From Ectobius pallidus (lineage: Eukaryota; Arthropoda; Insecta; Blattodea; Ectobiidae), in assembly GCA_964059195.1 (NCBI GenBank), contig CAXKWD010000001.1, positions 220,728,484 to 220,792,483 on the forward strand: a stretch of DNA of 64,000 nt, in the 5' to 3' direction. The translations under genes and the position numbers were made by a program. How positions within the stretch are numbered: the first letter of the stretch is position 1; each line of letters begins with the position of its first letter. Below the pieces are notes generated by a model. It was not told the DNA's origin. It did not search any database and saw only the letters and a list, made by a program, of their open reading frames with translations. Positions 33,155 through 43,884 of the stretch are shown here, one piece after another.

Positions 33155-34147
33155 TAGGGACCGGATTTTTAGGTTTTTAAAAACACTGTTTTAGGTTTTC
33201 AGTTAGGTGAAATAGTTTTTTTTAGGTTTTTTTGTCCAAAATATAGTTTTCGGGTAGAATAATTGGTTTAATGAATTTGAATGTGCTACATAGGATTGAA
33301 TACATAATACTTGTGAAATTTAACTTAACAAAATTGACTTAAATTTGTGTAAACTTGCTTTAAGACAATATTATACAATTGAAGAAAGAAAGCATAAACA
33401 ATCAAAAGAAGCCGTGAAAATAAGATTGCCTCACATTTCCTGGTTACAGTGTATCACTAAATATCTTTCAAGATTCTCAACCATGGGCGCCCATACCCGG
33501 GGGCAAGCCCCCCGCCCCCCCCCCCCAGCTCTCAGGGAAAGGAAAAATGTATATTAATATTTATTGTCAGGTGTTTTTCTTTTTTCTTTCTATAGTCAGG
33601 ACAATAAAAAATAAGTCAGTACAGACATAAAAAGTTTGCAGAAGTTTTACGAAATCGACAACATTGAAGCAGAATCCACAGTGGATTAGAAAAGAGGGTC
33701 CAGGCCAACTAATGGCAAACAAAAAACAAGCGCTTTAAAACACAGAAATCTTTATCTTTGTTCATACACGGCAACAATGGTTGTTCTTACGACTATTTTA
33801 AAAGGAATGCGCCGGTACTCTTTTCCTCTCTTGATACTGTCCATCCCAAATGGGTTGAATGAAACGGTGGTGGTATTAATTTCAACCCGACAAAAATTGT
33901 CTCTCCGCAAAATATCGATTTCTCAACTGGCAAACAAAAAAGACAAAAAAAGTAGTCCAAATTAGATATTTTAAGTTTTATCTCCCGTTTAGGTATATTT
34001 AGGTTTTTATACCCCATTTAGGTATTTTTAGGTGCCACAAAATGAATGTGGGTGAATCATATGGACATGATTCGAAAAAGTGTATAAGCGCCTTTTGTTT
34101 TGGAAGTAAGGAAAAAAATAGGTAAAAACCTAAGAATCCGGTCCCTA
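33155..34147 (+). mobile_element. hAT-type element, second TAGGGACCGG copy, TSD CTGATGAC
   Basis: It has the same ends as 18294-19459 and is flanked by a perfect CTGATGAC at 33147-33154 and 34148-34155. The duplicated octamer covers the catalytic Ala-Asp-Asp codons of the RT relic. A C-rich run near 33507-33527 is a local expansion. The ORF at 33345-33557 aligns with the other copy only as non-coding sequence. Confidence 0.92.
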
Positions 34148-34468
34148 CTGATGACATAGCTATATTAGCAAAAAGCAAGGAGGATGCTATTACACTCACG
34201 GACATGGCTTTTCAACGATTCCAAGAAATTGGTGTATCTTTTAATTCTAAGAAATGTGAGGCAATACATTTTGTTAAGGGCAAGCTCGAAATCAGAACTT
34301 TGTTATTCAATCCATAGATAAATCTGAGAGCATTCGATACCTGGGCATCACATTTTCTGATAGATGAAAAAAGAATGGCTCATGACCTAAAACAAAACTT
34401 AAACCTACTTTCAAGAACTCCTCTTCTGAAAACAGAACACAAATTTTCTGTTATTAATCAGTTTATCT

Positions 34469-34814
34469 TAGAGTAGGATTACTTCCACAAAGTCTATGGG
34501 TTTTTACGTATATACCTTAGGAGCGAGTCTCACCGTTCCTAGAGTTCCTGCCTATAGGGGAGGTAGCTGCACCCTGATTGGCTGAGCTCTCCTATCCTAC
34601 TCCACGTGTTGTCTGTCTCTCTCGCTGAGGCATTATCCCTCCACTCAACTATTATAGTATTTTCTATGACTGGCGACATGCTGCATGATCTTCACTCTGT
34701 GCTCAACAGTAGCTCACTGATCTTACGCGCAAGCTGGCAACGAGACGTAACGAGAAGATCGCTGGCTGGGTTAGTCTTCAAGGCCAGAGACTTTGTGGAA
34801 GTAATCCTACTCTA
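34469..34814. mobile_element. Short TIR element (TAGAGTAGGATTAC ends)
   Basis: Inverted ends TAGAGTAGGATTACTTCC..., about 27 bases, face each other at 34469-34495 and 34788-34814. The 346-bp unit interrupts the RT relic. No convincing target duplication or ORF. Confidence 0.75.
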
Positions 34815-35736
34815 CCATCTCTAGTGTATCGATTCCAGAATCTGAATAAATTGAAACTCCGCAAGGGATTTCTGGAAACAATTCAACAGTTCAACTGTTG
34901 TAAATCTTTAGAGAAATCCCAAAATGAGTACATTAACACAACTAGGGATCTAAAGGCCGATATGTTACAATGTATTAATGAACTTGGAATAACCAAGAAT
35001 GCGGAAGCCTTAACCTCAAAAAAAACCTGCTGATCTAAGAGGTATTTTAAGACCCTTACAGTCCGCTTTGAGACTGAAGAAGATCAACCTGCAGCAGTTG
35101 ATAATGAAAAAAAGAAGATTCAGGCCATGGATACTTCACCGCAAACCTAAATAGGTTCAACCTGGCAGAAGATTCAGAGCTAGACACAATGTACCATGCC
35201 CTATCTGTGGTTTGGTTCTAAAAGGGTCAATGCCATAAAACTTGCATTTGAGAATACTGACTTTGAAGTCTTTGTAGAAGTAACATTTTTTGCTCAGAAC
35301 TTCCGACATTGGCCTCTAAGGTTTCTGTATTATGTCTATTAATAGCAACAGACATTAGCACGAAATATAAAGACTAGCCGAGCTCATTTTTGCAAGAAAT
35401 TGACATTGGCCCTTTCAGAACCAAGCCACAGATATAGGCTATATTCAGGAGAACTCAAGTTTTGGACAACTAAAGCAGCAAACAGTAGCCTATTCCAAAG
35501 ACTTTGCAACGAATGTAATAGGAATTAGAAAACAACAGGAGGAAAGCTCAGACTCCTGGGATTAAACCGAGCACTGCTATATGGGCAAGTGCCCGGGATG
35601 CTGTGGGAAATTCTCCGAGTGGGGTTTTTAGGGGTTTTTCCTCACTCTTTAGCTGAATACCGGATCGGAGAGACGATTCCGACAGACAGAAGACAAAACA
35701 CAAACAGAGTTACACAGTTCTATTAGTAAAAGCAAA

Positions 35737-35853
35737 AATTAAGTGATCCCTATGCAGGCCATGGAGGCCCAGAGGGTTCCAGGAGGTTGAGGCTCCAAGA
35801 TTCTGGACATTCGGAACTTGAAGGTGGTAAGGCTGTGAGCCGCCTTAATATAG
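35737..35853 (-). repeat. SINE family 3, 3' part (minus)
   Basis: On the minus strand it matches the body of 40380-40690 (ACCTTCAnGTnCCGAA, CTCAACCTCCTGGAACCC, CCATGGCCTG). The tRNA-like head is absent. Confidence 0.75.
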
Positions 35854-35861
35854 CTGATTCG

Positions 35862-36467
35862 ATTATATAAATGTGTATCATGAAATAATTGATTAAATAA
35901 GGGCAATTTGTTTTTGCATTTTAGCTTTATTTAGCAATTCCCGTCATTTTCAAGAGATAGGTCTTTTTTGCCAAATTTGAGATCACTTTCGGCATTTTTA
36001 GGTCGTGTTTCAGTGGAGGTAGAGAGGAGCTTTTCCATGTACAAATCGTTACTTTCAGACAACAGACAATCGTTTTTATTTGAGAATTTCCGCCAAGTGT
36101 TCATAGTTAATTTTAATTGAGGTTTATTGTAAACACCCCAGCAGTTTGTGTCGTAGCATTAAAGTTTTTTTCCTTTTTTTTTAAATGGTAAATATTTGCT
36201 AGAGGCAATTTGATGGGCATGCCATTTCATAAATAATTTCTTTTTCGCTAAGGGTATCCAAGTAGTATAAATATACTTACTGCTTTAGTAACAAAAAAAG
36301 AGTGTTTTATATTGTAAAATCATATATAGCGCACTGTCAGCCATTAAATGGCTTTTAGCAATTCATTACTTAAAAAAACTAATTATAAGTAATAATGGTA
36401 AATTTATTGGTCATTTTTTTAAATTTTGAATCATTAGTTCACTATTTTATGGTTATTAAATGCCCTA
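35862..36467 (+). mobile_element. hAT fragment of the 9585-10533 family
   Basis: It matches the outer element at 9585-10533 from its internal ATAAATGTGTATCATGAAAT onward and ends in the inverted end TGCCCTA at 36467. The left end is missing. It stops 90 bases before host exon 3. Confidence 0.75.
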
Positions 36468-36557
36468 CTAATTACATTATTGCCTAAATATCTCCCAAAT
36501 GATAGAGAACAAAGTAAAAGTGAAGTGAAAAATTCAAAATTTTGATGAATGTTCCAG

Positions 36558-36731
36558 GCAGACGAAAGAGCTTCTTGCAGCGTTGTCGACGGCCGTATAA
36601 ACAATGACATATCAGAACCACGTGCTACATTGGCTTGGGCGGACGACGATGACCAGGCAGAATTCACTCAGAATTCGCCTGAACCGGAGGAGTCCACGGG
36701 AGAGTTCTCCATTCTTCCAAAGAGGAGAAAA
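36558..36731 (+). CDS. Host gene, exon 3: acidic segment (58 codons)
   Basis: Acceptor gatgaatgttccag, donor AAA|gtgagt; phase 0 at both ends. The product is acidic (AWADDDDQAEF, SPEPEESTGEF) and ends in a basic cluster LPKRRK that could serve as a nuclear-localisation-type signal. The intron bases on both sides closely match those around exons 4 and 5, which suggests the three arose by duplication. No domain recognised. Confidence 0.6.
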
Positions 36732-36774
36732 GTGAGTGTCGTCTTCATACAAGTCAACAAGTAATAGTACCCAT

Positions 36775-36886
36775 ATATATCGCGATACAAGTGCCGTAAG
36801 CGTTGCATACGGATCGAGGAAAGAGTTTGAAAAAACGAGGCGCTTGCGCCGAGTTTTTTCAATTTCCGAGCATTGCATGCTATTTT
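36775..36886. repeat. Short palindromic MITE with ends like the 41-kb element
   Basis: GATACAAGTGCCGTAAGCG at the left and the complementary arm (TTTTTTCAATTTCCGAGC) at the right form a near palindrome of about 110 bases. The left arm matches the right end of the element at 41006-42036. Confidence 0.6.
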
Positions 36887-37203
36887 TTAAACGATGATTA
36901 TTTATATCAATTTATTTATGTTAATTGAGATATTAGCTGAAAATATTATGTAACTTACTGTATATAATATTTTCAAAGTACGAAGTTATGAATCCAGCTT
37001 GCGATAGCTCACGAAAGTTACACCTTGAAACTAAAGACGTTGCTGGATAAATTCTTAAACTAAAATAAACTCCGTGACAAGGCCTACCACCCGACCGCTG
37101 TCATTTTGTTTTATAAATTTACCTCATTTTATTGTACACGACACAACTTGCTTGGAAACTGAAACAAAATAAGCTGACAGGATATTGATTTCATTTTGAA
37201 TCA
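36887..37203. other. Intron sequence with a segment repeated at 42100-42180
   Basis: Positions 36975-37065 (AAGTTATGAATCCAGCTTG..., TTACACCTTGAAACTAAAG) recur near 42107-42180. This is either a dispersed repeat or a duplicated intron block. No exon was seen. Confidence 0.5.
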
Positions 37204-37604
37204 CAAAGTAAGAAAGTAATTATTATTTACATAATCCGTTACATTTTATTCATGGAATTGTCTTAATAAATCACATGGACTCGTATATTCAATTCTCTTC
37301 TAGACATCTGTATTTCCAGTTGATTTCAACTATTTAAAATTGATTTCCGGATCAAAAAGGCAATAAACATGATTACACTATCAAAGTTCTTTGAACTCTA
37401 ATTGAACAGACAAATTACCGCCTATTCAGAAGTAAACACATCGTTTGGATTCTGAAGACCTCATAGTACTTTTATCATAGGTAATCCCACGAGAGTTTAC
37501 GAATTTATCTGATGAAACTCGTCAACTCGAGTTGGATTTATTAAGACTATTCCATGAATAAAAATGTAACGGATTATACAAATAATAATTACTTTCGTGC
37601 TTTG
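37204..37604. mobile_element. TIR element of about 400 bp in the intron
   Basis: Arms of about 70 bases (CAAAG, then GAAAGTAATTATTATTT and ATAATCCGTTACATTTT) face each other at 37204-37280 and 37528-37604. No ORF and no clear target duplication; superfamily unknown. Confidence 0.75.
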
Positions 37605-37922
37605 CTGCATAAAAACAAAACTAACAGCTGCGAGATCACGGCATACTATGAATCAACCATCCGTTAATCGATTCGAGTTACCATGTTTGACCAGTGCATA
37701 TATATTTTATTTTAATATTTGCATAGGCCTTTCGGCGTATTTCCGCCATCTTCATGGCTCTAGACTGTACAAGACACAACAAATCAAGTTAAAATAAATT
37801 ACATTTTTAAAACCCATTAAACCCCTATTAATTATTAAGCTACGACTACCAAATCGATAGAACCGACTGACCCTCCCCAGTAAAAGTGTAGTGAAAAATT
37901 AAAAATTTGATGAATGTTGCAG

Positions 37923-38030
37923 GCATATGCTGTAAGAGAAGCTCCACCGTCGGCCGATCAAATCAGAGAGCGAAGAATGAACTTGCTACGAAAGTTTAAG
38001 AGAGAACATGAGATTCCTGACAAGTTAAAA
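37923..38030 (+). CDS. Host gene, exon 4: basic helical segment (36 codons)
   Basis: Acceptor gatgaatgttgcag, donor AAA|gtgagt; phase 0 at both ends. It encodes a charged, probably helical peptide: DQIRERRMNLLRKFKREHEI. The upstream intron shares about 40 bases with that of exon 3 (GTAAAAGTG..GTGAAAAATT, then the acceptor), and the donor side shares gtgagtg..atcttcatac. No domain recognised. Confidence 0.6.
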
Positions 38031-38862
38031 GTGAGTGATATCTTCATACATTATTTTTATTATTATCAGTGCTTTTTTGTGACGGTACGCAACGGTACTT
38101 AGTGCCGGCACCTTATTTTCTTACAAAAAATAAAATTCGTATATTACTCGCAATGTTCCTATCATAATTCCTATGGCCTATTACTTAAAATCATGCTTGT
38201 TTCGTGGTTTTGCTACATTTCTACATACATAATAGCTTACATACGAACACATGATAGTTTCTGTAAATTTCCATGGCTACTGGACTGCAAGAGGGTTGGG
38301 GGTTGATTTTTCCAGCCCCCAGCAAACAGCTCCTACGGTCAAGGTCATTCTAACGGTATAAGTTAATGCTAACGTAGTGACAAACATGTATTATAATAAG
38401 TAGCTAACCACTAAAGTGAATCAGAGGTTAGTGCATGTTTAAATTTAACTGCATTCGTTGCTTACATGTAATTTGAAAAGCATAAACCCTTGGTTCGTGC
38501 TGAAGAGTTGACCGAGTTCATAGTTGCTTATAAATTGTAGGATCAAAGTGGTTCACAAGTAGAGAAGTGAAGTGAGTAAAATAGGAAATTATTTTGTATT
38601 GGTACGAAATAAAAGAAAGCATGAGGATGTTTTTGAAATATCTCATAAACCTGCAAACATTGAATAAGTTAAAATGAATCCGAAGAGAATGTCGCAAGTA
38701 CCGGTAATTTTACTGGTATTCAGGGGAGAAACAAATATGTCCATGATAGGCCCGATTGTAGGACAAAACTCAGAGAAAAACGACTTCTGGGAGAAATATG
38801 GGTGCTCCCATGAGCTTCAGTTTAAAAGTTTCGGTGAGTTTTCATTAGAAAAAAAGCACTGA
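38031..38862. other. Intron sequence, nothing recognised
   Basis: A 62-codon ORF at 38674-38862 has no splice context or recognisable domain. Confidence 0.4.
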
Positions 38863-38870
38863 TTATTATA

Positions 38871-38915
<45 letters not shown>

Positions 38916-39420
38916 TTCAAAATGTTTAGATTCACAGCATTGAGGCTGGATTTAAGATTCTGCTCCAGGTTGCCACCAGCCCCCTCAGGAGCAGATTCTT
39001 CATGGGTCTGGTCCTTACAGCACCTTCCTCAAAATGTGAGCAGTTCCGAGCAGGGCGATCTCTTGAATTTTGGAAACATGTGCTTCTCCCATTATCTGTG
39101 ATAGATTGTTTTCCAGGTTTTTTGGGATCGTACCCAGGGCTCCAACTATAATGGGTATGACTTATTTCTATCTGAAGGTCTCTATATTTCAACCTTTTTT
39201 CAGCTTCCTTTGAAACCACGTTCTGGCAGTTTGGGATTGCAACGTCAATTAATTGGCAGGTCCTGTTCTTAGCGTTTCGTATTACTATGTGTAGTTTGTT
39301 TTTGCAGCGACTGTTCGGTCTGTATGGATTTGTCGATCATATAGTACTGTAACATGTCCCATACATTCATACCATCTACTGCGTGATTTGCATACGTGCC
39401 AATGTAGATATTTACACACA
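38863..39420 (-). pseudogene. LINE C-terminal fragment with (TAA)n tail (minus)
   Basis: The minus strand, with frameshifts, reads VAIPNCQNVVSKEAEKRL, KYRDLQIEI, then PIIVGALGTIPKNLENNL and a tail like LLGTAHILRKVL, typical of C-terminal ends of certain insect non-LTR polyproteins. The 3' end is an (ATT)n run at 38866-38913 (TAA on the minus strand). It lies just upstream of exon 5 and has probably cut the shared intron block there. Confidence 0.65.
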
Positions 39421-39457
39421 TTATTTCTAAAAACTCAAAATTTGATGAATGTTCCAG

Positions 39458-39622
39458 GTAGAACACTCGACTTGTGGAGCATACAGTGTTCTTCCCAGTC
39501 GCATAAGATCTGCTACAAAGCCTGAGGAATGTTCTGACTCGTCCACGCGAACAGATGATGACGTCAGCTGTGAAGGAACGCCAATGACTTGTGAAAGTGA
39601 TGGCAAAGAAATAGGAACCGAG
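39458..39622 (+). CDS. Host gene, exon 5: Cys/Ser/Asp-rich segment (55 codons)
   Basis: Acceptor gatgaatgttccag, donor GAG|gtgagt; phase 0 at both ends. It encodes VEHSTCGAYSVLPSRIRSAT, then an acidic Ser/Thr-rich stretch (SDSSTRTDDDVSCEG). The motif FSILPKR of exon 3 and YSVLPSR here may be a shared remnant. Both splice sites match those of exons 3 and 4 beyond the consensus. A region downstream (40295-40312) repeats the exon-3 intron motif AACACAAGTCAACAAGTAA after a LINE insertion. Confidence 0.6.
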
Positions 39623-39770
39623 GTGAGTGTTATCTTCATACAGAAAAAGCAAAAGCGAATTCCATTTATTTTTACAAAATTTCAGATCTCTGCGTGCCGC
39701 ACATGAACAAACGGAATATTTGTCAATTGAATTAAAACTATTTGTAAAGAACCGTTGAGATAGAAATTGA

Positions 39771-40282
39771 CAAGAAAATAATAGAACAGGTTATGTATTT
39801 CAACTATCTGGGCGTAAATATTACTAGTGAAGGGAACTTAATTCAAGAAATTAACCACCAAATTGTGAAAGCAGGAAAAATATCTGGGTGCTTGAATGAC
39901 GTAGTATGGAGAAACAAATATATGAGAAAAGAAACAAAAGTAAAAATTTATAAAGCTGTTATCCGACCAGTAATGACTTACGCCTTAGAAACAAGAGCAG
40001 AGACCGTAAAAACGCGACGAATGATGGAAACAACAGAAATGAGAGTGCAAAGAAAGACATTGTATGGCAGAGTAAGGAACGAAGAAATAAGATCCAGCCG
40101 GTAACTGAATGGGTTGAAAGAAGGAAAAAGGAATGGAATGAGCATGTTTCCAGGATGAATTGCAAGGGATAACATCCCAAGAGGTAAAAGAAGCCCGGGA
40201 AGGCCCAAAAGAAGGTGGAAGGAGGACTTGATTCATGATTAGAACAGGCGGGTAGAAGTAGAAGAAGAAGAAGAAGAAGAAT
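39771..40282 (+). pseudogene. RTE-like LINE C-terminal fragment, (GAA)n tail
   Basis: The frame 39793-40104 reads YFNYLGVNITSEGNLIQEI, then KIYKAVIRPVMTYALET, the post-RT part of endonuclease-reverse transcriptases of RTE type. It continues with stops into GRPKRRWKED and ends in (GAA)n at 40258-40281. Intronic and dead. Confidence 0.75.
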
Positions 40283-40379
40283 TAAAGATTTCATGATTCA
40301 TGAACACAAGTCAACAAGTAAAAACATTTTTGCACTCCTTAACTAATTAGTGGTACTTACGAATAATGTTGGGGGGTAG

Positions 40380-40690
40380 CTACGCTGTAGCGTAGTGGTT
40401 GAGGCACTGCGTTACAAACCGGAAGATCGCGGGTTCGATTCCCGATGAGGTCGTTGGATTTTTTCAATTGACCTAATCCTTCTGGTGGCACTATGGCCCT
40501 GGGGTCGACTCAGCCTCTAATAGAAATGAGTACCAGGTGCAATCCTGGGGGTGAAGGCGGCCGGTGCGTAAGGCTGACAACCTTACCACCTTCACGTGCC
40601 GAAAGTCCAAAATCTGGGAGCCTCAACCTCCTGGAACCCTCTGGGCCTCCATGGCCTGTAAAGGGATCACGTAACTTTTACGAATATTGT
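40380..40690 (+). repeat. tRNA-derived SINE, family 3
   Basis: The tRNA-like head has GTAGCGTAGTGGTTGAGGCA (A-box region) and GGGTTCGATTCCCG (B box, about 40430-40444), followed by a conserved body. The 3' part is also found at 35737-35853 on the minus strand. Confidence 0.82.
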
Positions 40691-41005
40691 TGCCGTGGAT
40701 CGTAAGTTGACATTCCCACACGCAATCTTGTTGCTATGGTCGGTAAGAGTTTCTGTTATGAATATTACGCCACACCTCATAATACAAGCCTTTATGGACA
40801 AGGCCCCCAGCACAAATATTCGGTTCCCATAAACAACAACAAATGCGAATCACTTTCTGAAATAAACATCTATCTTCAAGAATGTATATACATAATATTT
40901 TCAGGTAATATCACAATTAATATTATATTAATATTAATATTATATTAATATTATTAAATATTAATAATAATTAAATTGATATAAATAACCATCGTGCAAA
41001 AAACA
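40691..41005. other. Intron sequence, AT palindromic stretch
   Basis: AATATTATATTAATATTAAT-type repeats at 40917-40975 are self-complementary. Nothing else was seen. Confidence 0.45.
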
Positions 41006-42036
41006 GCATGCAATACTCGTGCCGTAAGCGCATAACCGATCTCGGAAATTTGAAAAAACTAGGCGCCTCGTTTTTAGGTAGATTTTCGAAGAAAAATCTA
41101 CCTATTGCAATGGATACCACTTTATGATTTTCGAAAAATTCTTTCATATCTTTACGTTTCATGCTCCCCTAAGTACGAAACCACCGTCCGTTCAAAAAAA
41201 AATTTTGTGATATTTATATATATATATATTTATATATATATTTATATATATATTTATATATATATATATTTATATATATCTTTACACGATAGCGGCCGTA
41301 ATTTTGAAGATATTTGAACCAAATTTTATTATGTTATTTCTAGGCCCAATAGTTCGGACAAGTTCGTTAATGGGCAAAATTGGCCCAAGGGGGTGGTCGG
41401 GGGAGGGGGTTGAAATTTTTAAAAATGTATATCTCGGCCCCTATGAAGTATAGAGGGAAACTTTGTTTGAATAAATTAGAGTACTCCCTATGGAGTTCAC
41501 AGTGACACCAACGATTCGGGGGTTCGAGTGAGGGTGGGGGTGGAGGTGGGGGTGGGGGATGAAAATTCGAAACTTTTGAAACCACGTCTTGTTGGGTATC
41601 GTTGAAAAGCTCTTGATGAGTACTCTACAAATCAATAAATAGTTTCTTGATAGCTCTCATATTACGCGAGATTTTAATGTTTGAAAATAATAACACTTAA
41701 AAGAATTATTATAATATCATAATTTTGTCTTGTTTAGCGGCTTTGCTAATTTTATTCATTGCTGATCTTGCGCACGGCCTCCCAGAATATTATATCCGAT
41801 TCTTGTTGTCAAAACAAATGATTGTAGGCTCTTCCTCTTTACCGAATTCAGTTCTTATTACTGCAGGTTAACCATGCCAAGGCTAAAGAAGAAGAGTGCT
41901 ATGCAGCGACAATAAATTAAACCAAAAGCACTTCGAAATCTACCTCCGCCTGTAGGCCTGCCTAAAGGGATTTTTTCAAACTATTTCCTCGATCCGTATG
42001 CATGTCTTACGGCACTTGTATCGCAATATACTATTG
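41006..42036 (+). mobile_element. TIR element of about 1 kb, family of the 19.9-kb and 26.7-kb fragments
   Basis: Degenerate inverted ends share CGTGCCGTAAG...GATC..GGAAA..TGAAAAAA at 41010-41060 and 41975-42036. Inside are an AT microsatellite (41211-41280), a G-rich run (41519-41562), and an ATG near 41873 opening with MPRLKKKS before a quick stop. Parts recur inverted at 19900-20237 and 26690-26790, and the ends alone at 36775-36886. The short basic peptide may be the start of a lost transposon gene. No superfamily is assigned. Confidence 0.55.
41211..41280. repeat. AT microsatellite, (TATATATATATTTA)n
   Basis: A regular array of TA runs punctuated by ATTTA; about five periods. Confidence 0.85.
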
Positions 42037-42359
42037 CCTACAAGTAAAAGACAGCGTCTGAACTTTACAGCAAAATGATAGAGAACAAAGATCATTTAAA
42101 AGTACAAAGTTATGAATCCAGCTTGGACAGCTCACGAAAGTTACACCTTGAAACTAAAGACGTTGCTAAATAAATTCTTAGGCCCTTAACACCTCAAACT
42201 GTAATCACTAGAGTTCGGATGTGGATGAAACGTCATATTTTTAGCCGGACCTCCGTTCGCTCCTCAAAAAACAAATTAAACACGAATTGCACGTTTTTAT
42301 TTTGCATATAAAATCATATTTTGGTCATTTTCATGCTTATCAAACTTGGTCGTTAAACT
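42037..42359. other. Intron sequence repeating the block near 36965-37080
   Basis: It shares AATGATAGAGAACAAAG and GTTATGAATCCAGCTTG with the exon-3 intron. No exon-like ORF between them was found here. Confidence 0.5.
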
Positions 42360-42575
42360 GAGCGAGGTGGCCGAGATGGTAACATCCTGCATTCGCATTG
42401 TGGAGGTCCCTGCTTCAAATCTCGTAGCTGGCCAGATTGACTTTATTTTTATTTTTATGTGAGTGTGTGAGCATCAAGATGTCACAAATCTGTATAGTTC
42501 TGCTGATGCTGGACGATGTTCATCTGATTTTAAAAAAACTTGACCTTTGTTCTTCCGCAAGTCTTGCTTAATGTA
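42360..42575 (+). repeat. tRNA-derived SINE, family 4
   Basis: The tRNA-like head GAGCGAGGTGGCCGAGATGG is followed by a degenerate B box GCTTCAAATC and a body shared with 10891-11103 (minus). Confidence 0.75.
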
Positions 42576-43076
42576 TCAATATGGAGTTTTACTCGGAAAT
42601 CGATTGAGTCGCAATATATAGTTCAGTTACTCATTGCATGGCCAGTCGGCTTCAAAGGTTTCGGTGTTTCTTTATGTTAATTGATCTGACTAAATCGGTC
42701 TTGGGCTTCCGCTTTCCAAAACAAAAGCAACGTTGCAATATTCTCTCATTGTTATCACTGCCCTCAGTTCTTCCTTCGCTTCATTCAATTCACACGTGCT
42801 ATTATTTACTGTGACTTGATTTTGCAACCGCGCATTTCACTCCACGCGGAGTAGACGAATAGCTGTCAAAATCGCCACAGGACATTCTTAGATTTTGATT
42901 GGTTGGGGTAACTAGCTGATTGGTGCGGTAAAAACCAAGAACATGGGTTGAGCTGTCGGCAAACTTTTCCTCCTAACGAAAGGACGCCGCCTGGCCATGC
43001 AATGAATAACTGGACTATACCAATTTCCCAAATTTGAGTACATAAACAATCACTTATAGTATTTCTTCTTTTCCAG
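42576..43076. other. Intron sequence, ends in a strong acceptor
   Basis: No repeat end recognised. The last bases, gtatttcttcttttccag, form a good acceptor for exon 6. Confidence 0.5.
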
Positions 43077-43232
43077 GAACCCGAGGCTATCAAAATAAAA
43101 AAACCAAACCACATGTCCATTCCGCTGTATTTCACAAATTTTTTTACTGTTATGAACCACGTGAAGAAGCTAATGATAAGAAGAAAGAAAATGAAAACTT
43201 CTGGGACCCAAACTGATGACGCTCAATCTGAG
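43077..43232 (+). CDS. Host gene, exon 6: basic segment (52 codons)
   Basis: Acceptor ttcttcttttccag, donor GAG|gtgagt; phase 0 at both ends. It encodes EPEAIKIKKPNHMSIPLYF, then a basic stretch VKKLMIRRKKMK and a TQTDDAQSE tail that recalls the RTDDD tail of exon 5. The donor side (gtgagtgttaccttcatac) matches exons 3-5, but the acceptor side does not. The basic patch could bind nucleic acid or act as a localisation signal; this is inference. Confidence 0.6.
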
Positions 43233-43274
43233 GTGAGTGTTACCTTCATACATCAAAATAATTTAAATAATTCT

Positions 43275-43392
43275 TCTTCTTCATTGGGCCTCCTCCACTA
43301 GCCGTCTCCAAACATCCCTATTCTGTGCCATAGATCTCCATAGACATTAGGTCTTCCTCCACACCATCCAGGTCGTCGGTTTCTTCTTCTTG
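43275..43392 (-). pseudogene. RTE-like LINE tail fragment (minus)
   Basis: The minus strand reads, with breaks, RRPTTWM, then SMAQNRDVWRRLVEEA, the conserved tail of RTE-type endonuclease-RT proteins. TTCTTC runs at both ends correspond to a (GAA)n tail. Confidence 0.6.
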
Positions 43393-43880
43393 AATATTAA
43401 TTTTCTGCATATCATAATTGAAATTATAACCAGTGACGGGAAAAAGTACAAAAAGAAAGTAATGGTGCTGAATTACAATTACGTGAGAGACATTTTACTT
43501 AATTACAATTACAAATTACTTTTTCAAAACGTAATCAGTAAAATTACAATTACTTTACAAAATGGCAGTACCTAAAAAATTCCTTGTTTTTGGTTCGTTT
43601 TGGACACAAGCCCAAATTATTAAAGAACAAACAAACAAAAGACATATCAATGAGAATATTTTCGGAAACATTGAGTAACTTTTTGTTAATATTAACTCTA
43701 ATTTGGATATTAGTTGCAGAAACAGTAATGATGACGATATAGCAAGCGAGAATGATAGGCTACTAATATTATCGATTACTAAATTGTAACAAGAATTACA
43801 ATTTTATTTCCAGAGTAAAAATTAAAATTACAATTTTAGTAAAAAAAATAAGTAAAAATTAAAATTTTTTAAAAGTATTG
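43393..43880. other. A/T-rich intron sequence
   Basis: It contains repeated AATTACAATTAC-like motifs (43468-43560, 43790-43860), possibly the interior of an unidentified element. No exon. Confidence 0.4.
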
Positions 43881-43884
43881 ATTA

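Larger units (their letters stand above)
32450..35560 (+). pseudogene. Decayed LINE reverse-transcriptase relic, broken by two insertions
   Basis: Pieces of an RT can be read with frame changes: DTAPGPDRCVVTKMI near 32625, GFTSCPGTLTNVSILDS near 32800, and a catalytic-box remnant FADD directly at 33142-33154, where the hAT at 33155-34147 is inserted. After it the frame resumes as DDIAILAKSKEDAITL near 34148-34190. A 346-bp TIR element at 34469-34814 splits it again; degraded tail sequence continues to about 35560. APGPD-type residues resemble R2-like or Jockey-like polyproteins; the clade is uncertain. It lies in the intron between exons 2 and 3. Confidence 0.65.

Noticed and set aside
39959..40294. 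Three minus-strand ORFs of 76-111 codons
   Set aside because: Antisense shadows of the RTE-like fragment and its (GAA)n tail, giving Leu- and Ser-rich products.
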